Part shown: positions 16,198 to 25,923 of the stretch, in pieces
Numbering within the stretch: position 1 is the first letter of the stretch
Layout: each line of letters begins with the position of its first letter
NCBI RefSeq assembly: GCF_000377785.1
Contig: NZ_KB898726.1
Coordinates: 151,801-215,800, forward strand
DNA from: Thioalkalivibrio sp. ALJ24
GTDB taxonomy: Bacteria; Pseudomonadota; Gammaproteobacteria; Ectothiorhodospirales; Ectothiorhodospiraceae
Length of the DNA: 64,000 nt
Direction: 5' to 3'
Notes under the pieces: model-generated
The model's database searches: none
The model's input: only the letters and a program-made list of their open reading frames with translations
Told to the model about the DNA's origin: nothing
Position numbers and translations under genes: made by a program

Positions 16198-18408
16198 TCA
16201 GCCCTCAGCGCGTCGGGAGGCCCGGCGTGCCCGCCCGCTGCCGGGCACCTGGCTCACCAGCAGCGAGACCAGGTCTGACACGTCCAGAATCAGTGCAATG
16301 CCACCGTCGCCAGTGATGGTGGCCCCCGCGAGTCCCTTGACCCCCTGAAGATTCTGCCCCAGAGGCTTGATCACGACCTCTTCCTGACCGACCAGTCCGT
16401 CCACCACCAGGCCGACCTTACGATCCGCGGTGTGGACCACGACCACGTGGGCATTCTCGCGCGGTTCGGGTTCCACCTCCGGCCTGGCCCAGCGCGACAG
16501 ATAGTGGATCGGCAGGGTCTGGTTGCGCACTATGATGACCTCCTGATCATCCACATAGTGCGTCTTCGTCAAGTCGAGGTCGAGGATCTCGGAGACCGCC
16601 GCCAGCGGGATCGCGAAACGGCGCTCGCCGAGGATCACCATCAGCGCCGGCAGGATCGCCAGCGTCAGCGGGAGCTTCACGCGCAGGGTGGTCCCCACGC
16701 CCACGGCCGATTCAATCTCCACGGTCCCGTTGAGCTGGTTCAGGCTGGTCTTGACCACATCCATGCCCACGCCCCGCCCGGAGACGTCCGAGATCTCGGT
16801 CTTGGTCGAGAAGCCGGCCATGAAGATCACGTTGAACGCCTCACGGTCGGTCATGCGCTCGGCCATGGCGGGCTCCATCAGCCCCTTCTCCACCGCCTTG
16901 CGGCGCAGCGCGTCCGGATCCATGCCGCGCCCGTCATCTTTGATGATCAGGGCGATATGGTCGCCTTCCTGCGCCGCGCCCAGCACCACCGTTCCGCGGC
17001 GCGGCTTGCCCGCCGCCTCGCGCTCCTCGGGCATCTCGATCCCGTGGTCCACCGCGTTGCGCACGAGATGGACCATCGGATCCGCCAGGGCCTCGACCAG
17101 GTTCTTGTCGAGATCGGTCTCCTCGCCGAAGATCTCCAGATCGATCTCCTTGCCCAGGTTGCGGGACAGGTCGCGGATCACTCGCGGAAAGCGATTGAAG
17201 ACCTTCTTCACCGGCTGCATGCGGGTCTTCATCACCGACGCCTGAAGATCCGAGGTCACCAGTGCAAGCGAACTGATCGCCTTGCCCAGTTCGTCGTCCA
17301 CGTGTTCCGAGCGCAGCATGCTGAGCCGGTTACGCACCAGCACCAGCTCGCCCACCAGGTTCATGATCTCGTCGAGGCGCTCGGTATCGACCCTTACCGA
17401 GGTCTCCCCATGGCCGCCGCCCTGACCACCGCCCGCACCGCCTCCGCGACCACCCCCCGCGGCGGCCGGCTGGTCCGTTCCGGCCTTCGCGGCCTCCGCA
17501 GCCGGTTCCTGCGACCTGCCTTCGGGTACCTTTTCAGGTTGCTTCTCCGCAGCCTCTTCCGGTTCCGCGGACGGTTCCGCCGGTACCCCGGACCCGGATG
17601 ACGCGGCAGACGATTCCGGAGCCGAGGTCGGCGGCCCCGCACCTTTCGCCTGCAGTTCGTCCAGCAGGCTCTCGAACTCGTCGTCGGTGATTTCGTCGGC
17701 GGAAGCATCGCCGGCGGCCACCTCCGGCGCGGCCTCGACCGCGGTGCCCGGATCCACCGGCTGCGGAGGACGGTCGCCATGCAGGCTGTCGAGCAGCGCC
17801 TCGAATTCGTCATCGGTGATCTCGTCCCCGGCCCCGACGCGAACCTCATCCTGCCCCGCCGTTGCGTGGTCGGCGGGCGCCTCGGTCGGCACGTCCTCCA
17901 GCGCCTCCTCCGGCCATTCGGTGCCCGCCCCGGCATCACCCTCCTCCGACGCCGTAGCTGCGGCCCCTTCATCATCACCGACCGGTTCCGCGTCACCGCC
18001 GCCGTCGGCGGGCACGGTCTCGTTGCGCGCCATGCGCCGCAGGGTGTCGACCAGATCCTCGGGGGCCGGGGTCGGTTCCTGGCCGTCGCGCAGATCGCCG
18101 AACATCACGTTGAGGGTGTCCAGCACCCGCAGCATGGTGTCCATCAGCTGGCCATCCACCTGGCGCTCGTGATTGCGCAGCAGGTTGAACACGTCCTCGG
18201 CGTTGTGACACACCGTGACCAGGGCATCCAGGCCGAGAAAACCCGCCCCGCCCTTGATGGTGTGAAAACTGCGAAAGACCGCATTCAGCAGATCGGTGTC
18301 ATCCGGGTGCTGTTCCAGATCGATCAGCTGTTCGTTCAGGCCCTCCAGTAGCTCCCCCGCCTCGATCAGGAAGTCCTGGAGGATCTCGTCATTGGGGTCG
18401 ATGGCCAT
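16198..18408 (-). CDS. cheA: Chemotaxis sensor histidine kinase CheA
   Basis: 736 residues. The P1 phosphotransfer domain has His49 in SFHTIKGGAGFLG. Residues 125-335 form a long acidic and proline-rich linker in place of a normal P2 domain. It contains two near-identical motifs, DEITDDEFEALLDSL (195-209) and DEITDDEFESLLDEL (238-252), which resemble the FliM CheY-binding motif. P3 dimerisation (RLDEIMNLVGELVLVRNRL) follows, then P4 ATPase boxes (HLVRNAVDHGIE, DDGRGMDPDALR, GRGVGMDVV) and a P5 CheW-like domain ending LILDVSDLVSLLV. It phosphorylates CheY and CheB. A 71-nt gap separates it from cheZ. Confidence 0.97.
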   Translation of the reverse strand: MAIDPNDEILQDFLIEAGELLEGLNEQLIDLEQHPDDTDLLNAVFRSFHTIKGGAGFLGLDALVTVCHNAEDVFNLLRNHERQVDGQLMDTMLRVLDTLNVMFGDLRDGQEPTPAPEDLVDTLRRMARNETVPADGGGDAEPVGDDEGAAATASEEGDAGAGTEWPEEALEDVPTEAPADHATAGQDEVRVGAGDEITDDEFEALLDSLHGDRPPQPVDPGTAVEAAPEVAAGDASADEITDDEFESLLDELQAKGAGPPTSAPESSAASSGSGVPAEPSAEPEEAAEKQPEKVPEGRSQEPAAEAAKAGTDQPAAAGGGRGGGAGGGQGGGHGETSVRVDTERLDEIMNLVGELVLVRNRLSMLRSEHVDDELGKAISSLALVTSDLQASVMKTRMQPVKKVFNRFPRVIRDLSRNLGKEIDLEIFGEETDLDKNLVEALADPMVHLVRNAVDHGIEMPEEREAAGKPRRGTVVLGAAQEGDHIALIIKDDGRGMDPDALRRKAVEKGLMEPAMAERMTDREAFNVIFMAGFSTKTEISDVSGRGVGMDVVKTSLNQLNGTVEIESAVGVGTTLRVKLPLTLAILPALMVILGERRFAIPLAAVSEILDLDLTKTHYVDDQEVIIVRNQTLPIHYLSRWARPEVEPEPRENAHVVVVHTADRKVGLVVDGLVGQEEVVIKPLGQNLQGVKGLAGATITGDGGIALILDVSDLVSLLVSQVPGSGRARRASRRAEG

Positions 18409-18479
18409 GCGGTCTCTCCTTCCGGTGACTCGAATCGTCGACGGGCGTTTGCGCGTTCAGCGGGGAGCCGGGCGCAATC

Positions 18480-19262
18480 CTAAAAACCCAGACTCGACAG
18501 CAGATCGTCCACCTCGTCCTGTCCTTGAACGACATCCTGACCGGAATCTTGAGTCTTCGGCACCGCCGGCCCATGCCCGCGACGGTCTTCCTCGCGCGCC
18601 TTGTCGTCCTCGGCCGGTGCCCGCTGCGCGGCGTTCTCGGCGTCGCGTTCCAGGCGCCCGGAGGACAACCGGATCAGCGACACGAGGTTCTCTTCCAGAT
18701 CGGTAACCAGCCGGATCACCCGGCGGATGACCTGACCGGTCAGGTCCTGGTAGCTCTGCGCCATCAGCACCTGGGACAGCAGACGCCGCAGTTCCTCGGT
18801 GTCCCTCCCGGTCTGTTCGAAAAAGGTGTCCAGTTCGCGGGCGAATTCACGAAACTCCTCCACCGACAGCTCGCGGTTGCGGAAGCGGGTCCATTTCTCG
18901 GTCAGGTCGGCGGCGCGGCTGGCGAATTCCTCGGCGATCGGCAGCGACGATTCCACGGCGTTGAGCGTCTCGTGGGTTGCCTGTTCGGTCTGCGTGACCA
19001 CGTAGTTCAGGCGTTCGCGCGCATCCGGGATCTCGTCCTGAGCCAGTTCAACCAGGCGCGAATCACCCCGAAAGCTCTCCAGGGCCTCGTGCAAATCGCG
19101 GGTCAGTTTGCCCAGCTCGTCGAACAGCTCGCGTTCGTACGGACGCGCCAGGTCCTGGATCAGGCGCCGCGCGCCTTCCTCGTCACCCGTCTCCAGGGCA
19201 CCGACCAGCTGCCGCGCCAGATCGAGGGGATTCCTCTCCGGGTGTTGATCTTGTTCGGTCAT
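18480..19262 (-). CDS. cheZ: CheY-P phosphatase CheZ
   Basis: A 260-residue, largely helical protein. The central hairpin carries the catalytic-glutamine region LLSQVLMAQSYQDLTGQVI, and the extreme C terminus DEVDDLLSSLGF is the CheY-anchoring peptide, nearly identical to that of E. coli CheZ. It dephosphorylates CheY-P, terminating the motor-switch signal. It lies 35 nt downstream of cheY. CheZ together with FliA-flhFG upstream is typical of polar flagellated gammaproteobacteria. Confidence 0.95.
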   Translation of the reverse strand: MTEQDQHPERNPLDLARQLVGALETGDEEGARRLIQDLARPYERELFDELGKLTRDLHEALESFRGDSRLVELAQDEIPDARERLNYVVTQTEQATHETLNAVESSLPIAEEFASRAADLTEKWTRFRNRELSVEEFREFARELDTFFEQTGRDTEELRRLLSQVLMAQSYQDLTGQVIRRVIRLVTDLEENLVSLIRLSSGRLERDAENAAQRAPAEDDKAREEDRRGHGPAVPKTQDSGQDVVQGQDEVDDLLSSLGF

Positions 19263-19297
19263 CCACTCTCTCCTGCCCGACCGGCAGTCCGCGGTAT

Positions 19298-19690
19298 TCA
19301 GCCTTGCGCTTCAATGCGTTCGAAGATCTTTTCGATCTTTTCCTTGAGGGTCTCGGCGGTGAACGGTTTCACAATGTACCCGTTAACGCCGGCCTCCGCG
19401 GCTTCCACGATCTGGTCGCGCTTGGCTTCCGCCGTGACCATCAGCACCGGCAGGCTCTTCAGGCGGTCGTCCTTGCGCACCTCGCGCAGCAGGTCGATGC
19501 CCGGCATGTTGGGCATATTCCAGTCGGTGATCAGGAAATCGAAATCGCCGTTCTGCAGCATCGGCAGGGCGGTGCTCCCGTCATCGGCCTCCATGGTGTT
19601 GTTGAAGCCGAGATCCCGCAGGAGATTCTTGATGATGCGCCGCATCGTGGAGAAGTCGTCCACGATCAGGATTTTCATACCCTTGTCCAC
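19298..19690 (-). CDS. cheY: Chemotaxis response regulator CheY
   Basis: A stand-alone receiver. I choose the GTG at 19690. It has GGAG 7 nt upstream, and its product (V)[18 protein letters not shown] aligns residue for residue with E. coli [19 protein letters not shown]. The ATG four codons later has its purine-rich site too close. This gives 130 residues with the acidic pair D11-D12, phosphoacceptor D56 in [13 protein letters not shown], the conserved threonine in PVLMVTAEA and the lysine in [12 protein letters not shown]. CheY-P binds FliM to switch rotation. It is 28 nt from fliA and 35 nt from cheZ. Confidence 0.96.
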   Translation of the reverse strand: MDKGMKILIVDDFSTMRRIIKNLLRDLGFNNTMEADDGSTALPMLQNGDFDFLITDWNMPNMPGIDLLREVRKDDRLKSLPVLMVTAEAKRDQIVEAAEAGVNGYIVKPFTAETLKEKIEKIFERIEAQG

Positions 19691-19718
19691 AAGTTCGCTC
19701 CGGGAATGTATTTGAACC

Positions 19719-20480
19719 TTAAAATAGCTGCAGGGCCTCGACGTCCTCGAGCCACGAACCCAGGCGCGCACGCAGACGATGGACTGCCTGGCTGCGGATC
19801 TGACTCACTCGTGATTCGGTCACGTCCAGCACGGCACCAATCTCGCGCAGGTTGAGCTCTTCGGTGTAGTAGAGGTTGAGGACCAGCCGTTCGCGCTCGG
19901 GCAGATCCCCCAGCGCGCTGGCCAGCTCGTCGCGGAACTCGCCGGCCTCCATGCGCCGCGGTGGGGACTGCTCGGCACCTTCCAGTACCCGGTCCGCCTC
20001 GCCTTCCGGGCCGCCTACGTCGTCCAGTGCGAACAGATGCGCCCCGGCATGATCATCCAGCATCTGGTAATAGGTTTCCACCGGCACGCCCAGCTCTTCG
20101 GCGATCTCGGGCGCGCGCGCCGCCCGTCCCTCGCGCGCCTCCACCGTCTGCATCGCCTCGGAGATACGCCGGCTGTTGCGATGCACCGAACGCGGCGTCC
20201 AGTCACTGCGGCGCAGCTCGTCGATCATCGCCCCACGGATGCGGATGCCCGCGTAGGTCGCGAAGGTCGCGCCCTGACCGCCCTCGAACTGACGCGCCGC
20301 CTCGATCAGGCCGACCATCCCGGCCTGCACCAGGTCGTCCACCTGCACCGACGCCGGCAGCCTGGCCATCAGATGATGGGCAATCCGGTGCACCAGCTCC
20401 ACGTTCTCCGCGACCAGCCGGTCCGGGCCCCCGGTACCCGCCTGCGCGTACCCCGCCACTCTGTTCCTTGGTGTATTCAT
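19719..20480 (-). CDS. fliA: RNA polymerase sigma factor FliA (sigma-28)
   Basis: 253 residues with region 2 ([36 protein letters not shown]; -10 recognition around [20 protein letters not shown]), region 3 and region 4 ([37 protein letters not shown]). It directs transcription of late flagellar and chemotaxis genes; the promoter in front of cheW in this window is a plausible target. Its start overlaps flhG by 4 nt. It would be held inactive by the anti-sigma factor FlgM, which is not in this window. Confidence 0.96.
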   Translation of the reverse strand: MNTPRNRVAGYAQAGTGGPDRLVAENVELVHRIAHHLMARLPASVQVDDLVQAGMVGLIEAARQFEGGQGATFATYAGIRIRGAMIDELRRSDWTPRSVHRNSRRISEAMQTVEAREGRAARAPEIAEELGVPVETYYQMLDDHAGAHLFALDDVGGPEGEADRVLEGAEQSPPRRMEAGEFRDELASALGDLPERERLVLNLYYTEELNLREIGAVLDVTESRVSQIRSQAVHRLRARLGSWLEDVEALQLF

Positions 20481-21301
20481 GCGCTCTGCAGCATCCTCTC
20501 GACGAAGAAACCGACCCCGCCGCCGGCTCCACGCGCCACCGGCCAGGCATCCACCTTGCGCGCCAGTTCCAGAAACGCCTTGCCCGCGGGACTCCCGGGA
20601 TACTGCTGCACGACCGGGGAGCGTTTCTGCACCGCCTGGCGCAGGGATTCATCCGCCGGGATCACGCCGACCAGATCCAGTATGACCTCCGGCAGATACT
20701 TGGAACAAACCGCCTGGAGTTTCTGCATCACCCGTTCCGCGCCTGCCCGGCCCGGCACCATATTCGCGACCATGCGGAACCGGGTGATGCCGTGATCGCG
20801 GTGCAGGACCTTGATCAGCGCGTAGGCATCGGTGAGCGAGGCGGGTTCGTCGGTCACCACCACCAGGGTCTCCTGCACCGCCTGGCAGAAACTCGTGACC
20901 GATTCCTGCAGTCCCGCAGCGGTATCCACAACCAGCACGTCCAGCGGACGCGTGTACATGCTGAAGGCCTGGATCAGGCCGTGGTGCTCTGCGCGGCTCA
21001 GATTGGCCATCGCCGCGATACCGGACGCCGACGGGACCACGCGGATTCCCTCCGGCCCGTCGATGATCACGTCCTCCAGATCGTCGACGACACCGGTTAC
21101 CAGGTCATGCAGCGTGCGTTCGGGCCGCAGACCCAGCAGCACGTCGGCGTTGGCGAGCCCCAGATCGGCGTCGAACAGCATCACCTCGCGGCCCAGACGG
21201 GCCAGCCCGACCGACAGGTTGACCGACACGTTGGTCTTGCCGACCCCTCCCTTGCCCGAGGCCACCGCGACGACCTTCAGGGGCTTGGTGTTATGTGACA
21301 T
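20477..21301 (-). CDS. flhG: Flagellar number regulator FlhG (FleN), MinD-like ATPase
   Basis: 274 residues with the deviant Walker A ASGKGGVGKTNVSVNLSVGL, switch I region LFDADLGLANADVLLGL, switch II VLVVDTAAGLQESV, and a C-terminal amphipathic segment. In Pseudomonas and Vibrio it restricts the number of polar flagella by antagonising FleQ and stimulating the FlhF GTPase. Both partners are encoded in this same cluster. It overlaps flhF by 11 nt upstream and fliA by 4 nt downstream, indicating translational coupling. Confidence 0.94.
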   Translation of the reverse strand: MSHNTKPLKVVAVASGKGGVGKTNVSVNLSVGLARLGREVMLFDADLGLANADVLLGLRPERTLHDLVTGVVDDLEDVIIDGPEGIRVVPSASGIAAMANLSRAEHHGLIQAFSMYTRPLDVLVVDTAAGLQESVTSFCQAVQETLVVVTDEPASLTDAYALIKVLHRDHGITRFRMVANMVPGRAGAERVMQKLQAVCSKYLPEVILDLVGVIPADESLRQAVQKRSPVVQQYPGSPAGKAFLELARKVDAWPVARGAGGGVGFFVERMLQSA

Positions 21302-22607
21302 GACGTCCCTTCAGCACTGGTTGAATCATCTCCAGGGGCGCGGGCTCCCCGCCACCCTGCCGGTCGGTCGTGGATCCCGGTCGCCGGGCCTCACGATCGG
21401 CCGCCTCGCGCCGCCGCCAGGCCTGCATGGCCTCGTCCAGCCATGCATCGGCGGCCCCGTGTTCTGTCTCTTCCTGCAGCGCCAGCCGGGTCAGGTGGCC
21501 GGTATCCACGCGGTGAAAGTCCTCCGCAATCCGCTGGCCATCGCTCATGAACGCGATGCCCAGCGGCTGGTCCAGCAGTACCGACAGCACCTCGCCAAGC
21601 TGTTCCGCCTCGTCCAGCTTCGTCAGCACCAGGGCCGAGGGCTCGGTCGCCGCGAAGGACTCCAGCACGCGCCTCAGGGCCACGCCCTGGGTGGTTGCGG
21701 ACACCACCAGCCAGGTCTCGGCGCGCACGTCCGCCGGCATGTCCGGCAGCAGCGGTTCGCGCGGCGCGGTGCGTGGCGACTGCCCGGCGGTATCGACCAG
21801 GATCAGATGACCGCTGCCGGCCGAGCGCCGTGCCATCTCGCGCAGTTCGGCCACGTTCTCCAGCACCCGCACCGGGGTCCCGGCCATCTGTCCGAAGGCC
21901 TGCAGCTGACGGGTGGCACCGATGCGCTGCGCGTCCATGGTGACCAGGGTCACCGAGTCCGGACCCATGCGCCGGATCTGGCGCAGGGCGATCCGCGCGA
22001 TGGTGGTGGTCTTGCCCACCCCCGTCGGCCCCTCCAGCGCCAGCACTCCGCCCTCGTCGAGGATGGTCGAGCGCGCCGTCACGATGGCTCCCGACAGGCG
22101 GGCACGCAGGCGTTCCCAGGCCTCCTCGGCGGTGTGGTCATCCAGGATGCTGCCGGCCAGACTGCGCGCCAGCGGTTCGCGAAACCCCAGATCCATCAGC
22201 CGGGCCTTGCACTCCGCCGCCTGCGGATGCCGTGCCGCCCAGCGCGCCTGTTCGTTCTCCTCGTACTGCCGGGTGAGCAGGCTGCGCAGGTCGCGCAGCT
22301 CCTGGCGCATGGCCGAGACCTCGGGGTCGGCGGGCCAGTGGGTGCTGGGACGCGAGCGGCCGCTACCCGGCGCACCCGCAGCGGCCTGAGGTTCGGGCTT
22401 CTCTTCGCGGGGCACCTCGCGCGACGCCGCACGCTGCGGCTGGGCGGCCGCCTGCGCCGGCTCGTCGCCACCGTCCAGGGCGGCGACCACCTCCAGCCAG
22501 CCATCGACCCGGCGGCTGGACAGGATGACCGCGTCCTCGCCCTGCTCCTCGCGGACCTGACGCATCGCGTCACGCATGTCCCGTGCCCGGTATCGTCTGA
22601 CATTCAT
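21291..22607 (-). CDS. flhF: Flagellar polarity GTPase FlhF
   Basis: 438 residues. The N-terminal B domain starts MNVRRYRARDMRDAMRQVRE, a variable Ala/Pro-rich linker follows, and the C-terminal NG domain is SRP-type: P-loop LEGPTGVGKTTTIARIAL, VTMDAQRIGATRQL, LVDTAGQSPR and the specificity motif VLTKLDEAEQLGEVLSVLL. FlhF marks the pole and recruits the first ring proteins such as FliF. Together with FlhG it indicates polar flagellation. A 55-nt gap to flhA holds no obvious promoter. Confidence 0.95.
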   Translation of the reverse strand: MNVRRYRARDMRDAMRQVREEQGEDAVILSSRRVDGWLEVVAALDGGDEPAQAAAQPQRAASREVPREEKPEPQAAAGAPGSGRSRPSTHWPADPEVSAMRQELRDLRSLLTRQYEENEQARWAARHPQAAECKARLMDLGFREPLARSLAGSILDDHTAEEAWERLRARLSGAIVTARSTILDEGGVLALEGPTGVGKTTTIARIALRQIRRMGPDSVTLVTMDAQRIGATRQLQAFGQMAGTPVRVLENVAELREMARRSAGSGHLILVDTAGQSPRTAPREPLLPDMPADVRAETWLVVSATTQGVALRRVLESFAATEPSALVLTKLDEAEQLGEVLSVLLDQPLGIAFMSDGQRIAEDFHRVDTGHLTRLALQEETEHGAADAWLDEAMQAWRRREAADREARRPGSTTDRQGGGEPAPLEMIQPVLKGRHVT

Positions 22608-22662
22608 CGTTCGTTCTCCCGCCGATCGTTGACTGGTGCTTCAGGCCATGCCCGTTCGCACA

Positions 22663-24765
22663 TCACGCCGACTTCTTGTCTGCTTCATCCTGTCCCACCG
22701 TGGCTACGACCCGGATCCGTCGGTTGTCCGGGATCTCGGTGAATGCGAGGACGGTCAGGTTGCGCACCGCTCCCCGCAGCCAGCCGGCAATCCAGGACCG
22801 GATCTCCGGGGCCACTACCAGCACCGCCGGCTGTCCCGCTGCCTCCTGGCGCTGGGCGGCCTCGCCCACCGATCGCTGCAGCCTCTCGGCCAGACCCGGT
22901 TCCAGTCCGACAGTCTCGCCATTGCTGCCCTGCAGAGACTTATGCAAGAGCTGTTCCAGCGACGGATCGAGTGCGATCAGGGGCAGTTCTTCGTCCGGTC
23001 CCACCAGGTCCTGGACGATGGAGCGCGACAGCGCGACCCTTACGGCGGCGGTCAAAGTGCCGGGATCCTGACTCTTGGTACCCTCCTCTGCCAGGGTTTC
23101 GGCGATCGTGCGCAGATCGCGGATGGAGACCTGCTCGGCCAGCAGGTTCTGCAGGACCTTCAGGATCACGCTCAGCGAGAGGGTCTTCGGCACCAGGTTT
23201 TCCACCAGCTTGGGCGAACGCTGCGCCAGCTGGTCCAGCAGGTGCTGGGCCTCCTCGTGGCCGATCAGCCGGTGGGCGTTCTCGCGGAACACCTGCGACA
23301 GATGGGTGGCGATCACCGTGGATACGTCCACCACGGTGTAGCCGGCCCCCTGCGCCTGTTCGCGGTTCTCGGGGTCGATCCACAGGGCATCCAGATTGAA
23401 CGTCGGATCCTTCGTCGGCGTGCCCGGCACCTCGCCGAAGACCTCGCCCGGATTGATCGCCAGCTCCTTGTCCGGGAACACCTCCGCCTCGGCGACGGTG
23501 ACGCCCAGCAGGGCGATACGGTAGGTATTCGGGCTCAGCTCGAGGTTGTCGCGGATATGCACCGGCTGCAGCAGAAAACCCAGCTCCTGCGACAGCTTGC
23601 GGCGCACGCCCTTGATCCGCCCCATCAGCTGACCATCCTGAGTCCGGTCCACCAGCGGGATCAGGCGATAGCCGACCTCCAGCGAGACCAGGTCCACCGG
23701 CGGCACGTCGTCCCACGACAGCTCGCGGCTTTCCGGCGACGGCTCCTGCTGTTCCGCCTCCGGCAGGCGTTCCACCGCGGCGGAAGCCTCGCGCTGCCGC
23801 CGCGCCATCAGGTACCCACCTCCGGCCGCCATCGAGGCCAGACCAAGGAACACCGCGTTGGGCATGCCCGGGACCATGCCCAGCGAGGCGATGACACCGC
23901 CAACCACGTACAGCACGCGCGGCTTGGAGAACATCTGCCCCAGCACCTGCTGGCCCATGTCCTGGCTGGTGGATACGCGGGTCACGATGATGGCGGTGGC
24001 CGAGGACAGCACCAGCGACGGGATCTGCGCGACCAGGCCGTCGCCGATGGTCAGCAGCACATAGTTGGTGGCGGCGTCGCCGATGGACATGCCGTGCTGC
24101 AGCGCACCGATGCTGAGCCCACCGATGATGTTCACGAACAGGATAAGGATGCCGGCGATGGCGTCGCCGCGGACGAACTTCGAGGCCCCGTCCATCGAGC
24201 CGTAGAAGTCCGCCTCCTGAGCGATCTCGTCACGCCGCCGGCGGGCCTCCTCCTGGGTCAGCAGCCCGGCGTTGAGGTCGGCGTCGATCGCCATCTGCTT
24301 GCCGGGCATGGAGTCCAGGGTGAAGCGGGCACTGACCTCGGACACGCGCCCCGCGCCCTTGGTCACCACCACGAAGTTGATGATGATCAGGATCGCGAAC
24401 ACCACCAGGCCGACCGCGTAGTTGCCGCCGACCACAAAGTCGCCGAAGGCCTGGATCACCTGCCCGGCCGCGTCCGTGCCGGTATGGCCTTCCAGCAGTA
24501 TCACCCGGGTGGAGGCGATGTTCAGCGCCAGACGCAGCAGCGTGGCCACCAGCAGCACCGTGGGGAACACCGCGAACTCCAGCGGTCGCGGGGTATAGAC
24601 CGCGACCATGATGACCACCAGTGACAGCGCGATGTTGAAGGTGAACAGCACGTCCAGAGCGATGGGCGGCAGTGGCACCACCATCATCGCCAGCATCGCG
24701 ATCAGCAGCAGCGGCGCACCCAGCCCCCAGCGCCCCATACCGCTCAGGCGATCAAGGAAGGTCAT
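22663..24765 (-). CDS. flhA: Flagellar export gate protein FlhA
   Basis: 700 residues. About eight membrane helices occupy the first 330 residues (for example LLIAMLAMMVVPLPPIALDVLF and AVGLVVFAILIIINFVVVTKG). The family signature between helices 4 and 5, RFTLDSMPGKQMAIDADLNAG, carries the conserved charged residues of the proton-using loop. The cytoplasmic nonameric-ring domain runs from about residue 350. FlhA forms the export gate of the flagellar type III machine. Its ATG overlaps the flhB stop by 4 nt, so unlike Pseudomonas there is no room for a separate flhA promoter in an intergenic space. Confidence 0.97.
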   Translation of the reverse strand: MTFLDRLSGMGRWGLGAPLLLIAMLAMMVVPLPPIALDVLFTFNIALSLVVIMVAVYTPRPLEFAVFPTVLLVATLLRLALNIASTRVILLEGHTGTDAAGQVIQAFGDFVVGGNYAVGLVVFAILIIINFVVVTKGAGRVSEVSARFTLDSMPGKQMAIDADLNAGLLTQEEARRRRDEIAQEADFYGSMDGASKFVRGDAIAGILILFVNIIGGLSIGALQHGMSIGDAATNYVLLTIGDGLVAQIPSLVLSSATAIIVTRVSTSQDMGQQVLGQMFSKPRVLYVVGGVIASLGMVPGMPNAVFLGLASMAAGGGYLMARRQREASAAVERLPEAEQQEPSPESRELSWDDVPPVDLVSLEVGYRLIPLVDRTQDGQLMGRIKGVRRKLSQELGFLLQPVHIRDNLELSPNTYRIALLGVTVAEAEVFPDKELAINPGEVFGEVPGTPTKDPTFNLDALWIDPENREQAQGAGYTVVDVSTVIATHLSQVFRENAHRLIGHEEAQHLLDQLAQRSPKLVENLVPKTLSLSVILKVLQNLLAEQVSIRDLRTIAETLAEEGTKSQDPGTLTAAVRVALSRSIVQDLVGPDEELPLIALDPSLEQLLHKSLQGSNGETVGLEPGLAERLQRSVGEAAQRQEAAGQPAVLVVAPEIRSWIAGWLRGAVRNLTVLAFTEIPDNRRIRVVATVGQDEADKKSA

Positions 24766-25922
24766 GCGTCACCTTCCCGACGCCGACCGTGGCGACCGCG
24801 GTGGGGATCGAGGTATTCGTCCGGCACCGGCAGATCATCAGGCATGTCCACGCCCTGATCGGCACGCTTGAGCTGATAGACGTAGGCGAGGATGCGCGCC
24901 ACCGCGACAAACAGGCCGTCCGGGATCTCGCGGTCGAGATCGGTGGTGAAGTACAGCGCACGCGCGACCTTTGGCGCCTCCACGCGGATGATGTTGTGCT
25001 CGTCGGCGATCTCGCGGATGTTCGCGGCCACCTCGTCCACGCCCTTGGCCACCACCTTCGGCGCCGACATCTTCGAGGCCTCGTAGACGATCGCCACCGC
25101 GTAATGGGTCGGGTTGGTGATCACCACGTCGGCCTTCGGTACTTCCTGCATCATGCGCCGCTGCGCCATCTCCTGCTGCTGCTGACGGATCTTCTGCTTG
25201 ACCTCGGGCTTGCCGTCGGTCTCCTTGTATTCGTCCTTCAGCTCCTGGCGCGTCATGCGCAACTGCTTCTGGTGGTTCCACATCTGGAACGGCGCATCGA
25301 TCGCGGCCACGATGATCAGCGCCGCAGACACCGCGATGAACGTCCCCAGTGCCATCTGCGCCGCATGCGCCACGCCCTGATGCAGTGGCTCCTGGCCAAG
25401 CCCCAGCAGACGGTCCGAGAAGGTCCACAGGGTCAGCAGTGCCACCGTACCCACCAGGGTGAACTTGGCCAGGGTCTTGCCGAACTCCATCAGCCCCTGC
25501 CACGAGAAGATCCGCTTCAGGCCCTTGATCGGGTTCAGCTTGGAGGCCTTGGGGGCCGCGGCCTGCCAGGAGAAATTCGCCCCGCCGATCAGGATCGGCG
25601 CCATCACCGCCGCCACCATCAGCACCCCGAACAATGGCAGCAGGCTGCGCAATGTCTGGAAGATCTGGTCGGCCAGGTACGGCAGCAGCAGGTCCGGGTC
25701 GTGTGCCAGCTCGGGCTCGAACGCCAGGCGTGCCTCGGTCTGGCTGGCCAGCTGCGCCCCCAGGGTCGGGCCGAAGAACAGCATGAAGATGCCCGCGGTG
25801 ATCAGCACAAGAAAGGTGGACAGCTCGCGCGATCGCGGCACCTGCCCTTTCTCGCGCGCCTCCCGCAGCCGTTTCTGGGTCGGCTCTTCGGTTTTTTCCT
25901 GTCCGTTCTCGTTCTCGGCCAT
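24762..25922 (-). CDS. flhB: Flagellar export switch protein FlhB
   Basis: 386 residues: a short acidic start, four membrane helices (for example STFLVLITAGIFMLFFGPTLG; VLMVAAVMAPILIGGA), then the cytoplasmic domain with the self-cleavage motif NPTH (N270-P271) in VVITNPTHYAVAIVYEASK. Cleavage changes export from rod/hook to filament substrates in response to FliK. The C-terminal tail PVPDEYLDPHRGRHG is variable. The gap to fliR is 1 nt. The stand-alone FhlB at 10.2 kb is a paralogue of this cytoplasmic domain. Confidence 0.97.
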   Translation of the reverse strand: MAENENGQEKTEEPTQKRLREAREKGQVPRSRELSTFLVLITAGIFMLFFGPTLGAQLASQTEARLAFEPELAHDPDLLLPYLADQIFQTLRSLLPLFGVLMVAAVMAPILIGGANFSWQAAAPKASKLNPIKGLKRIFSWQGLMEFGKTLAKFTLVGTVALLTLWTFSDRLLGLGQEPLHQGVAHAAQMALGTFIAVSAALIIVAAIDAPFQMWNHQKQLRMTRQELKDEYKETDGKPEVKQKIRQQQQEMAQRRMMQEVPKADVVITNPTHYAVAIVYEASKMSAPKVVAKGVDEVAANIREIADEHNIIRVEAPKVARALYFTTDLDREIPDGLFVAVARILAYVYQLKRADQGVDMPDDLPVPDEYLDPHRGRHGRRREGDA

Positions 25923-25923
25923 C

